A stretch of DNA of 64,000 bases from Candidatus Poribacteria bacterium. GTDB taxonomy: Bacteria; Poribacteria; WGA-4E; WGA-3G. Positions 46,413-54,855 of this stretch are shown here, in pieces. The position numbers and the translations under genes are program-made. The stretch lies in contig JAJECK010000105.1 in assembly GCA_022822085.1 (NCBI GenBank), forward strand, positions 22,325 through 86,324. The letters run 5' to 3'. Under the pieces are notes generated by a model, which worked only from the letters and a program-made list of their open reading frames with translations, did not search any database and was not told the origin of the DNA. The first letter of the stretch is position 1, and every line of letters begins with the position of its first letter.

Positions 46413-46467
46413 AATGTAGAAATGTAATTTTTACTTTCACTATAAAATTATAGGAGGTTTTTACTAA

Positions 46468-47166
46468 ATGATGTACAGAAAGTTATGGTTAATAGGACTT
46501 GTTTGTCTGATGAGTCTTTCGCTGATAACGCTTAATGCTGATGCTCAGCAAAAAATTCTTGGACCATACCTTTGGATGGTAGCGAAAACTGCTGCGAATC
46601 AAGGTGGTCAAAATTCTACCGATATTGATTCACTTGATGTAGCTAGCGACGGCAAAGTCACCGAAGATAGAGTCGCAAAAAACGGTGCACGAGAAGGTGA
46701 CAAAGTCGGTGAATACGAATGGACGGCTGCTTCACTTGCTAATGATGGGAACATTAATACGCTTGTCAATACCCTTGATGGATTTCCACGGGGTGATGAT
46801 AATGCACTTAACGATATCACATCTTATGCACTAGTAATCCTTAAAACAAATAAGGCACAAAAGGGTGTAGCAATGGGAGTCAGCAGTGATGATTCTGTCA
46901 AGGTTTGGCTCAACGGTGAAGTCGTTCATACGAATGCAAGAAACCGAGGACGCGGGGATGCAAACTCCTTTCAAGATAATCTTAATGTTGACCTAAAAAA
47001 TGGAAATAACCTCTTTATGATAAAGGTCAGTGAGCGCGGCGGTGGATGGGGTATGCATTTCGGTGTTGGTGGTGACTATGATGTGTCTGATGTTGATGGA
47101 GTTTTTCCTGTTGAACCTACAGGTAAAATAACTACGCAATGGGCACAAATTAAGAATTTTAAGTAA
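46468..47166 (+). CDS. Secreted single-module protein with PA14/CBM-like sandwich
   Basis: A 232-residue exported protein (signal about 1-27, cut after NADAQ). It carries one module: YLWMVAKTAANQGGQNSTDI, LDGFPRGDDNALNDITSYAL, VSSDDSVKVWLNGEVVHTN and NLFMIKVSERGGGWGMHF. The DDSVKVWLNG strand is the kind seen in PA14-like or carbohydrate-binding beta-sandwiches. It ends GKITTQWAQIKNFK, a tail shared with the next gene and the LamG protein. GGAGG lies upstream. It probably binds or holds a polymer outside the cell. Confidence 0.78.
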   Translation: MMYRKLWLIGLVCLMSLSLITLNADAQQKILGPYLWMVAKTAANQGGQNSTDIDSLDVASDGKVTEDRVAKNGAREGDKVGEYEWTAASLANDGNINTLVNTLDGFPRGDDNALNDITSYALVILKTNKAQKGVAMGVSSDDSVKVWLNGEVVHTNARNRGRGDANSFQDNLNVDLKNGNNLFMIKVSERGGGWGMHFGVGGDYDVSDVDGVFPVEPTGKITTQWAQIKNFK

Positions 47167-47323
47167 TTAAGTAATATTCTAATTGATTTAATTAATGTTT
47201 TTTGTTAAACTACTTTAAAAATGGTCGTTTATCTTTAAATATAAATCAAAATTGTTTATGAAGGATAAATGACGTATATTACTTATAGTTTATTTTGTTG
47301 ACAAAATAACATGGAGGTTTTTA

Positions 47324-48586
47324 ATGTACAGGAAATTATTTGTAATTGGATTAGCATTTCTGATGACTCTTTCGGTGATGCCACATGTCGCTGATGCCCA
47401 AGAGGCAATAACCGGTGAATGGCTCTGGATAGTCGCGCACACTGAAGAAAACCAAGGTGGTCAAAATTCCACAGATATTGATTCGCTTGCAGTGGCAAGT
47501 GAAGATGCGGTTACTGAAGCAATGGTAGCCACAAATGGTGCCAAAGTTGGGGCAATGGTCGGAGATTATGCATGGACACTCGCTGTGCTTCCTGAGGATG
47601 GGAACATTAATACGCTTGTCAATGAACTTGAAGGATTTCCGCGGGGTGATGATAATGCAATTAATGACATTACATCTTATGCACTCATTACACTCGTATC
47701 CGAAGAAGCTCAAAATGATGTAACTTTGGGAGTCAGTAGTGACGATTCTATAAAAGTTTGGCTTAATGGCGCAGTGGTTCATACTAACGCAAGAAACCGT
47801 GGACGCGGTTCGGCAGGTAGTTATCAGGATACGATTCAGGTAAACCTGAATGCAGGTGACAACTTGCTCATGATTAAGGTCAGTGAACGTGGTGGTGGAT
47901 GGGGCATGTTTGCAGGTATTGACGCTGATGTCTCCTATGCCTATAGACCCCCAGTAGAACACATCACAGGTGAATGGCTCTGGATGGTCGCACACACCGA
48001 AGCAAACCAAGGTGGTCAAAATTCCACAGATATCGATTCCCTCGCAGCTGCAAGTAGCGATGCTGTTACGGAAGAGATGGTCGCTAAAAACGGTGCAACC
48101 GAAGGCGATAGCGTCGGTGATTACGATTGGACACTCGCTGAGCTTCCTGAGGATGGAAACATTAACACACTTGTAAATAACCTTGATGGATTTCCGCGAG
48201 GTGATGACAATGCAATTAACGACATCTCATCTTATGCACTCATTACACTTGTTGCTGAAGAAGCGATGGAAGATGTTGTAATAGGTGTTAGTAGTGATGA
48301 CTCTGTTAAGGTTTGGCTCAACGGTGAAGTCGTTCATACCAACGCAAGAAACCGTGGGCGTGGCAATCGAGCCAGTTTCCAAGATAAGTTCAAGGTGAAC
48401 CTGAATAAAGGTGATAACCTATTGATGATCAAAATCAGTGAACGCGGAGGCGGATGGGGCATGTTTGCAGGTATCGGTGCCACTGTGGAAACCGCATACA
48501 GACCCGCTGCTTCTGACGTTGGTACTGCTGTTGAAGCTAAGGGTAAACTCGTAACCACTTGGGGCAAATTGAAAGGTGCAAAATAA
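47324..48586 (+). CDS. Secreted protein with two copies of the same sandwich module
   Basis: A 420-residue exported protein (signal about 1-25) made of two modules (about 27-205 and 212-395) that are very similar to each other and to the module of the gene at 46468-47166. Both contain GGQNSTDIDSLA, EGFPRGDDNAINDI or DGFPRGDDNAINDI, VSSDDSxKVWLNG and KxSERGGGWGMFAGI. It ends KLVTTWGKLKGAK. The modules arose by a tandem gene-internal duplication and the two genes by a gene duplication. A terminator follows at 48609. Confidence 0.8.
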   Translation: MYRKLFVIGLAFLMTLSVMPHVADAQEAITGEWLWIVAHTEENQGGQNSTDIDSLAVASEDAVTEAMVATNGAKVGAMVGDYAWTLAVLPEDGNINTLVNELEGFPRGDDNAINDITSYALITLVSEEAQNDVTLGVSSDDSIKVWLNGAVVHTNARNRGRGSAGSYQDTIQVNLNAGDNLLMIKVSERGGGWGMFAGIDADVSYAYRPPVEHITGEWLWMVAHTEANQGGQNSTDIDSLAAASSDAVTEEMVAKNGATEGDSVGDYDWTLAELPEDGNINTLVNNLDGFPRGDDNAINDISSYALITLVAEEAMEDVVIGVSSDDSVKVWLNGEVVHTNARNRGRGNRASFQDKFKVNLNKGDNLLMIKISERGGGWGMFAGIGATVETAYRPAASDVGTAVEAKGKLVTTWGKLKGAK

Positions 48587-48608
48587 CACCATAACCATTT
48601 AATTAATA

Positions 48609-48644
48609 ATATAGGGCAGTGCTCAGCACTGCCCTATATTTTTT
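48609..48644 (+). terminator. Rho-independent terminator
   Basis: A near-perfect hairpin with stems ATATAGGGCAGTGC and GCACTGCCCTATAT around TCA, followed by TTTTTT (48639-48644). It lies 23 bp after the stop of the gene at 47324-48586. Confidence 0.9.
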
Positions 48645-48930
48645 GAAGCACTGGTTCCGGACCATTTCAACGGTTTCATCAATTCCATAAAATCACCGTT
48701 CTGTTTATTGGTTGTGTATAAATGGGAAAGCTCAGCAGCATTCAATTTTAGCGATGTCCGATTGTTAGAGGGGGCTCCAACCCTATTTATTTTTATGTCC
48801 ATGGCAAAACTGACAATTGAATAGCACTTTAGGAAAACTCATGGTTATTTAGTTTTAATATTTTCTGCTGTATCTCATTACTAATGTTAATTGATTAGAG
48901 AGATGATTTCGCTTGTGAATACCACATGAT
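48645..48930. other. Intergenic stretch without recognisable gene
   Basis: I see no plausible reading frame with a ribosome-binding site and no obvious RNA gene here. It ends at the first of several short palindromic repeats. Confidence 0.4.
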
Positions 48931-48957
48931 AGTAAGCACACGGGGGGTGCCTACTAC
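48931..48957. repeat. GTAGTAGGCAC-type palindromic repeat, copy 1
   Basis: A variant of the family with core GGCACACTCCGTGTGCC and outer GTAGTA. Better copies are at 49135-49160 and 54147-54172; a partial copy is at 48970-48987. Confidence 0.5.
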
Positions 48958-48987
48958 ACGGGATCGGGGTACGGCACATGGAGTGCG

Positions 48988-49128
48988 TAGGTGTCAACTT
49001 AAGGAATTTTCAAACGCAGGAACCCTCTTTAGTCCCGTCCGGACGGGACTAATGTAGGACAAATCCAATAACCACGTGTCCTGATAAGGTTTCATAATAA
49101 TGCAGACGTGTTCTTAAGTTGACACCTA
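48988..49128. repeat. MITE-like element with TAGGTGTCAACTTAAG ends
   Basis: Ends are TAGGTGTCAACTTAAG (48988-49003) and its reverse complement (49113-49128). Inside lies a perfect 24-bp palindrome (49029-49052, core GTCCCGTCCGGACGGGAC). No open reading frame. It adjoins a truncated copy of the palindromic repeat to its left. Confidence 0.75.
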
Positions 49129-49134
49129 TGGGTT

Positions 49135-49160
49135 ACGGCACACAGAGTGTGCCTACTACT
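49135..49160. repeat. GTAGTAGGCAC-type palindromic repeat, copy 2
   Basis: Reads ACGGCACACAGAGTGTGCC and then TACTACT, the reverse complement of the copy at 54147-54172 apart from one base. Confidence 0.75.
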
Positions 49161-49409
49161 ATGCATTACTACGCCTCAAAAGTTAACTTTTAGTAAAACT
49201 CATCTATTGCCAATTCATAAAACCAAATGCCCCTGAGGAAAACCTCCCACCCCCAACCACTCTCTTGACAGAAAAACTGTTATTTGATAACATAATAAAA
49301 ATCGTAGGGCAAACCTATATCTAACAGTGTAGTCCAATAACTTCTCTGATGTTATACAACACAGAAATTTAACAAGTAAAATTCACCTTTAAATTTGGAG
49401 GATTGGCAC

Positions 49410-50207
49410 GTGCATTTAAATTTATACAAAAAAGCGTATATAAGTTTCTTCATAATCACAATTCTGTGGCTTTTCACCGTCCTATCAATTTACGCTGCAG
49501 TTGATAAACATACCGTTGCCGTGTGGCTCTTTGAGGAAGGAAATGGGAAAACGGTCAAAGATGCTTCTGGGAATGGACACGATGGGGAAATAACAGGTAA
49601 ACTCAATTGGGTAAAAGGAAAACTGGGAAACGGATTAGAATTTCCTGGTGATGGCAGTGGATACATCGTTGTTGATTCAACTGATAAACTGGAGTTAGAA
49701 TCACTCAGTATTGAAGCGTGGGTCAAAGTAGAAGCCCCTACAGGCAAATGGCAAGGTATTGTCTGTAAACAACAAGCAGGATGTACCAATAGAAACTATG
49801 GTATATGGGTACAGCCAGATAGAAGAGTTCTGCATGCACAAATCGGGGCAAATGGAGGGTGTAGATTCAATATGGAAGGCACAACAACAATCACAGATAA
49901 CAAGTGGCATCACCTTGCCTTTACCTTTGACGGAGATATGGGAAGAGTTTACATAGATGGTAACTTAGAAAGCGAGAAAGCCAACGATATTTCGTTTCAG
50001 AGTAAGGATCCGATTTATATTGGTGTGCCAAACAAAGATAATGTTAACGGATTACTCGGAACTATTGATGAAATCCGGATCTCTAACGTCGCGCGATCCG
50101 AAGCAGAAATAAAAGAAGCAATGAATGTTGGTTTAGCACAAATTCTTAGCGTTGACCCGCAATCAAAATTAGCTACACGGTGGGGTTATATCAAACAGGT
50201 CCCGTAA
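49410..50207 (+). CDS. Secreted LamG (concanavalin A-like) domain protein
   Basis: A protein of about 265 residues. The start is the GTG at 49410, with GGAGG eight bases upstream. An N-terminal hydrophobic segment (ISFFIITILWLFTVLSIYA) is a signal. A LamG domain follows: HTVAVWLFEEGNGKTVKDAS, GHDGEITG, LSIEAWVKVEAP, KWHHLAFTFDGDMGRVYIDG and IDEIRISNVARS. The C-terminus SKLATRWGYIKQVP matches the tails of the two module proteins upstream. It is probably a secreted carbohydrate- or protein-binding protein, followed 18 bp later by the first serine hydrolase gene. Confidence 0.85.
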   Translation: MHLNLYKKAYISFFIITILWLFTVLSIYAAVDKHTVAVWLFEEGNGKTVKDASGNGHDGEITGKLNWVKGKLGNGLEFPGDGSGYIVVDSTDKLELESLSIEAWVKVEAPTGKWQGIVCKQQAGCTNRNYGIWVQPDRRVLHAQIGANGGCRFNMEGTTTITDNKWHHLAFTFDGDMGRVYIDGNLESEKANDISFQSKDPIYIGVPNKDNVNGLLGTIDEIRISNVARSEAEIKEAMNVGLAQILSVDPQSKLATRWGYIKQVP

Positions 50208-50225
50208 ATTAATCAGGAGACTCAT

Positions 50226-51458
50226 TTGAGAATATTTAAGTATACGTTATTATCACTGTTCTTTATTTCTATCATCGCTTGTGGCACGGGCACGTACGCA
50301 GCAGAAAATGGACTTCCGATTGCCGTGCCAGAGGATGTAGGTGTTTCAAGTGAGAGACTTCAGGTAATCACACCTGCTTTGCAGAAGTATGTTGACAAAG
50401 GACAACTACCGGGTTTCTTGACTGCCATCGCACGGAAAGGGAAAATTGTCCATTTTGAACCTATCGGCATGCAAGATATTGAAAATAATAAACCTGTTGA
50501 AGCGGACACGATATTCCGAATCTACTCCATGTCGAAACCGATTACCAGTGTCGCTGTGATGATACTGTATGACGAAGGACGTATTAAACTTGATGACCCA
50601 GTTGAGAAATATATCCCCGCATTCAAAGCCATGAAGGTTTTTAATAATCAACAGACACAAACCCATACCGCTAAGAATAAGATGACGATCAAGCATCTAC
50701 TCACACATACTTCCGGATTGACTTACGGGTGGGGGGATAGACCTGTTGATAAACTGTATTCCAAATTAAAAATATTTGATCGTGACTCAACATTAGCAGA
50801 AAAGATAGAGAAACTCAGCGATATCCCCCTTGTTTTTGAACCCGGTAAACGATGGAAATATGGTGTCTCTACTGATGTTCTTGGTTATCTTGTGGAAGTT
50901 GTATCTGAAATGCCGTTTGAAGAATTTTTACAGAAGAAGCTTTTCATACCACTTGGAATGGATGATACTGGGTTTTCGGTACCACCATCGAAAGTAGAAC
51001 GATTTGCTGGGATATATAGAGTTACTGAAACAGGAGGATTAAATCCTGTTGGAAAACCACCTCTTGCAACCGATAATGTAACATTCTTTCCTTCTGGAGG
51101 TGGCGGTCTTGTGACAACTGCTGCGGATTACCTCCGTTTCTGTCAGATGTTACTCAATGGTGGTGAATTGGACGGTGCGCGCATTTTAAAGCAGGAAACC
51201 GTCGAACTGATGCGATATCCTCATCAAAAATATCATAGAGATGGATGGTCTTATGGATTTGGATTCCATGTTGTTACACGAAAAAACCGACGTTCGCCTG
51301 GTACATTTAGTGGGGGTGGTTTAGCTGGGACCAGCTTTTGGATTGACCCAGAAAAAGAACTCATAGGGATTCTGATGACACAGATTCTCAATAACCAATA
51401 TCCATTTCAAGGAGAATTTACGAAATTCGTCTATCAGGCATTGATAGACTCGGAGTAA
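50226..51458 (+). CDS. Lipoprotein serine hydrolase (class C beta-lactamase-like), copy 1
   Basis: A 410-residue protein of the beta-lactamase/EstB family (PF00144). It has a TTG start after AGGAG, a lipobox SIIACG (Cys19) and the nucleophile motif SMSK near residue 101, then KYGVSTDVLGYL in the tyrosine motif position and a late glycine-rich FSGGGLAGTSFW. The usual substrates are esters or D-amino-acid amides, so antibiotic resistance should not be assumed. It is the first of three homologous genes in a row; it and the second are close duplicates. Confidence 0.87.
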   Translation: MRIFKYTLLSLFFISIIACGTGTYAAENGLPIAVPEDVGVSSERLQVITPALQKYVDKGQLPGFLTAIARKGKIVHFEPIGMQDIENNKPVEADTIFRIYSMSKPITSVAVMILYDEGRIKLDDPVEKYIPAFKAMKVFNNQQTQTHTAKNKMTIKHLLTHTSGLTYGWGDRPVDKLYSKLKIFDRDSTLAEKIEKLSDIPLVFEPGKRWKYGVSTDVLGYLVEVVSEMPFEEFLQKKLFIPLGMDDTGFSVPPSKVERFAGIYRVTETGGLNPVGKPPLATDNVTFFPSGGGGLVTTAADYLRFCQMLLNGGELDGARILKQETVELMRYPHQKYHRDGWSYGFGFHVVTRKNRRSPGTFSGGGLAGTSFWIDPEKELIGILMTQILNNQYPFQGEFTKFVYQALIDSE

Positions 51459-51528
51459 AAGTGTAATCAGTGAAACATAAACAGATCTATTTTGAAACAA
51501 TTATTGACCTTATAATCAACATATTTTG

Positions 51529-51645
51529 ATTATAGTAAAAATCACAATTACCGGACATTGGCGAGGTTAGGAAACCTCGCCAGCACGAGTGTGTGGGGAT
51601 TGTTGTTCATTGAAATGTGAACATATTTTCGGATTTTACTATAAT
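51529..51645. repeat. MITE copy B (ATTATAGTAAA ends, GGTTAGGAAACC hairpin)
   Basis: Terminal repeats ATTATAGTAAA (51529-51539) and TTTACTATAAT (51635-51645), with the same central hairpin (51560-51581) as copy A at 44848-44965. It lies 34 bp before the second serine hydrolase gene and may add promoter-like sequence. Confidence 0.85.
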
Positions 51646-51679
51646 TTTATAGTTCACCTATATAGGAAAGGAGAACAAT

Positions 51680-52933
51680 TTGAAGATATTAAAATATTCA
51701 TTATTATCGTTATTTTGCCTGACTTTACTTGCTTGTGGAGCTGCTACTTATGCTCCAGAACATGGTCTACCGTTGGTAGAACCTGAGAAAGTCGGTGTTT
51801 CCAGTGAAGGTCTTGATAAAATTGCCCCAAAATTGCAAGAATATATTGATAATGGACAACTCCCTGGATTCTTGACTGTAATCGCGAAAAATGGAAAGAT
51901 CGTCCATTTTCAACCATTGGGTATGCGTGATGTTGATGCACAAAAACCGGTAGAGGCGGACACAATATTCCGTATTTACTCTATGTCCAAGCCTATTACC
52001 AGTGTCGCTGTGATGATACTTTACGATGAAGGGAAATTAAAACTCGACGACCCTGTTGAAAAGTATATTCCTGAGTTTAAAGACCTGAAAGTCTTTAACA
52101 AGGAACAAACAGAAACCCATGAAGCAAAAAGTAAGATGACAATCAAACATCTGCTTACACATTCTTCTGGGTTGACTTATGGTTGGGGTGGCAAACCGGT
52201 AGATAAGCTTTATGGAGAATTGAAAATCTTTGAAAAGGGTTCGGAGTTATCTGATATGGTAGAAAAATTGGCAAAAATCCCCCTTGTCTTTGAACCCGGT
52301 GAAAGGTGGAACTACGGTGTTTCCACAGATGTACTCGGCTATCTTGTGGAAGCGGTTTCTGAAATGCCGTTTGAACAATTCTTACAGACCAAAATTTTCC
52401 AACCTCTCGGTATGATAGATACTGCGTTTTCAGTCCCTAAAGCAAAAGTAGAGCGATTCGCTGCACTATATAGACCTACCGAAGAAGGCGGACTTAGACT
52501 CGCGAGAAACGTCCCGCTTGCAACCGATGATCTTACTTTCTTCCCTTCGGGTGGTGGCGGACTCGTTTCAACTGCGGCGGATTATCTCCGTTTCTGTCAG
52601 ATGTTACTCAACGGTGGTGAATTGGAGGGTAAACGAATATTAAAATCCGAAACTGTTGACCTCATACGCTACCCACATCTACAATACGGCAAGAACGGGG
52701 CATTCGGACTCGGTTTCCATGTTGTTACCCGAAAAGATACTGAGAAAAACAAACGTGCTACAGGAGCTTACAGTTGGGGTGGTGCTGCTGCAACAACATT
52801 CTGGATTGACCCTGAAAACAAACTCGTCGCTGTCCTAATGACGCAGTTACTCAACAATAGACACGGTTTCGCAGGAGACTTTGAGAAGTTGACCTATCAA
52901 GCTATGATTGACACAAATGACTCTCAAAACTAA
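51680..52933 (+). CDS. Lipoprotein serine hydrolase (class C beta-lactamase-like), copy 2
   Basis: A 417-residue close paralogue of the gene at 50226-51458. It has a TTG start with AAAGGAGA upstream, a lipobox LTLLACG (Cys19), SMSK near residue 101, WNYGVSTDVLGYL and YSWGGAAATTFW. The two differ mainly at the ends and in surface regions, so they may act on related substrates. A MITE lies directly upstream. The third homologue follows 32 bp after the stop. Confidence 0.87.
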   Translation: MKILKYSLLSLFCLTLLACGAATYAPEHGLPLVEPEKVGVSSEGLDKIAPKLQEYIDNGQLPGFLTVIAKNGKIVHFQPLGMRDVDAQKPVEADTIFRIYSMSKPITSVAVMILYDEGKLKLDDPVEKYIPEFKDLKVFNKEQTETHEAKSKMTIKHLLTHSSGLTYGWGGKPVDKLYGELKIFEKGSELSDMVEKLAKIPLVFEPGERWNYGVSTDVLGYLVEAVSEMPFEQFLQTKIFQPLGMIDTAFSVPKAKVERFAALYRPTEEGGLRLARNVPLATDDLTFFPSGGGGLVSTAADYLRFCQMLLNGGELEGKRILKSETVDLIRYPHLQYGKNGAFGLGFHVVTRKDTEKNKRATGAYSWGGAAATTFWIDPENKLVAVLMTQLLNNRHGFAGDFEKLTYQAMIDTNDSQN

Positions 52934-52965
52934 CATATACGTATTATAAAAGGGAGAACAGATTT

Positions 52966-54138
52966 ATGGAATATGGACTCCCGCGCGCTGTCCCCGAAGA
53001 AGTCGGTATGTCAGCCGCGCGGTTGGAGCGGATTGCCCCGGTCATGCAACGTTGGGTTGACAATGGTAAAATCCCTGGTGCCTTGACAATGATAGCACGA
53101 GCGGGCAAACTTATCCATTTTGAAAAAGTTGGCATGCAAGACATTGCATCTGCAACACCGATAGAATTTGGGACAATCTTCCGTATCTATTCAATGACAA
53201 AACCGATTACCAGTGTCGCTGTGATGATGCTTTATGAGGAAGGACATTTTCAACTCACTACACCTGTGTCAGAATTTATTCCCGCATTTAAGGATATGAA
53301 GGTCTATGCTAATCATGGGGATGCGATCGTTGATGTGGAACGGGAAATGACCATCAAACACCTCCTGACACACACTTCTGGCCTTATCTATGGTGGCGAC
53401 TGGGTACATCCGATAAATGATAGGTATAGAGAAGCAACATTCTTTGACGGTGACCTTGCACACATGGTGAGCGAACTCGGTAAAATACCGCTCCTACACC
53501 ATCCCGGGGACGCATGGAATTACGGTATGTCTACCGATGTTCTCGGATATCTTGTGGAAGTGGTTTCTGGCATGCCGTTTGCTGAGTTCTTGAAAACACA
53601 GATTTTAGAACCTTTAGGTATGATAGATACAGACTTCTCAGTCCCTAAAGCAAAAGCAGACCGGTATGCAACGGTATATGAACCCACTGAGGATGGCGGA
53701 ATTCAAGTCCTTGAGAACCCACCAGTATCTAAAGATCAACTGAGTTTTTTCCACGCTGGTGGTGCAGGATTACAGTCAACTGCAGCAGATTACCTCCGCT
53801 TTTGCCAAATGATGTTGAATGAAGGGGAATTAAACGGGAACCGTCTGCTCGGAAGAAAAACGGTTGAACTGATAAGGATGAATCATATATCAGAGGATTG
53901 GCAGCCTCTATGGAGAACTGGCAGTGGATTTGGGTTAGGATTCGCTGTTATAACCAATATCGCTGAGACACACAGTCTCGGTTCAGTAGGTACATATAGT
54001 TGGGGTGGTCTTGCAAGTACAACATTTTGGATTGATCCTGTGGAGGATCTAATTGCTATATTTATGACGCAATTAATCGGTGATTCCCCGTTCCACTCCC
54101 AATTCCGAGTGCTGACCTATCAGGCAATAGTTGATTAA
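52966..54138 (+). CDS. Serine hydrolase (class C beta-lactamase-like), copy 3, without signal
   Basis: A 390-residue third member, more diverged than copies 1 and 2. It starts MEYGLPRAVPEEVGMSAARL with no signal peptide or lipobox, so it is cytoplasmic unless exported by another route. The nucleophile motif is SMTK near residue 75, with WNYGMSTDVLGYL and YSWGGLASTTFW later. GGGAGA precedes the ATG by ten bases. Alternatively it may be a carboxylesterase or peptidase. A palindromic repeat follows it. Confidence 0.85.
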   Translation: MEYGLPRAVPEEVGMSAARLERIAPVMQRWVDNGKIPGALTMIARAGKLIHFEKVGMQDIASATPIEFGTIFRIYSMTKPITSVAVMMLYEEGHFQLTTPVSEFIPAFKDMKVYANHGDAIVDVEREMTIKHLLTHTSGLIYGGDWVHPINDRYREATFFDGDLAHMVSELGKIPLLHHPGDAWNYGMSTDVLGYLVEVVSGMPFAEFLKTQILEPLGMIDTDFSVPKAKADRYATVYEPTEDGGIQVLENPPVSKDQLSFFHAGGAGLQSTAADYLRFCQMMLNEGELNGNRLLGRKTVELIRMNHISEDWQPLWRTGSGFGLGFAVITNIAETHSLGSVGTYSWGGLASTTFWIDPVEDLIAIFMTQLIGDSPFHSQFRVLTYQAIVD

Positions 54139-54146
54139 ATCTGGAC

Positions 54147-54172
54147 AGTAGTAGGCACACTCCGTGTGCCGT
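54147..54172. repeat. GTAGTAGGCAC-type palindromic repeat, copy 3
   Basis: GTAGTA next to the palindromic core GGCACACTCCGTGTGCC. It matches 49135-49160 in reverse orientation and lies just after the third serine hydrolase. Confidence 0.75.
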
Positions 54173-54225
54173 TGATAGATACATTGTGGTAGGCCATATC
54201 ATCACAAAGTAGGAGAAACACATCT

Positions 54226-54840
54226 ATGGACATTGCAGTCGTAACCGGAGAACACGGTTTTCGAGAAAAAGATTTTGACGCAGTTTTTCAAAGTATGGGA
54301 GATATTACTTTTATTCGCGAAGATTTAGATGACTTTGTAGAAAATCCGAAGCAGAATGAATACGATACAATTGTCTTTTATAACTTTCACCGTCCATATC
54401 CAACAGGAACACAAGCAAAGACAATTTTAGAATTGACTGAACGGGGACAAGGTATAGTTATTCTTCACCATGCTATTCTCGCATTTCCAGATTGGGATGC
54501 CTTTTCAAACATGTGTGGAATTGATGAACGTGTTGAATTTGACTACTTTCCAAAACAGACATTCCAAGTTCAAATCGCTGATAAAACCCACCCCATCACC
54601 AAAGGATTATCCGCTTGGGAAATGGGAGACGAAACCTATACGATGAAATCGGCAAGTGAAGATAGCACAGTCCTTCTTACAACTAATCATCCTGACAGTA
54701 TGGATGTTTTGGGTTGGACGCGTGAATATGATAATTCCCGCATTTTTTGCCTTCAGAGTGGACACGACAACGTCACCTATTCAAATCCGAATTTCCGTGA
54801 GGTATTGCAGCGCGGTATCCGGTGGTGTGCAAAACAGTAG
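54226..54840 (+). CDS. ThuA-like domain protein
   Basis: A 204-residue protein with the ThuA/glutamine-amidotransferase-like fold. It has VVTGEHGFREKDFDAVF at the N-terminus, GIVILHHAILAFPDWDAF in the position of the conserved His motif, DKTHPITKGL, and LQSGHDNVTYSNPNFREVL near the C-terminus. ThuA is linked to trehalose or other sugar use in rhizobia, and poribacterial and planctomycete genomes have many copies, often near oxidoreductases. TAGGAG lies upstream. The reaction is unknown. Confidence 0.85.
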   Translation: MDIAVVTGEHGFREKDFDAVFQSMGDITFIREDLDDFVENPKQNEYDTIVFYNFHRPYPTGTQAKTILELTERGQGIVILHHAILAFPDWDAFSNMCGIDERVEFDYFPKQTFQVQIADKTHPITKGLSAWEMGDETYTMKSASEDSTVLLTTNHPDSMDVLGWTREYDNSRIFCLQSGHDNVTYSNPNFREVLQRGIRWCAKQ

Positions 54841-54855
54841 TTCATAGTAGAAACA

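Noticed and set aside
50226..54138. Antibiotic resistance cluster
   Set aside because: These are broad-family serine hydrolases with esterase-like features; nothing in the sequence shows beta-lactam hydrolysis.
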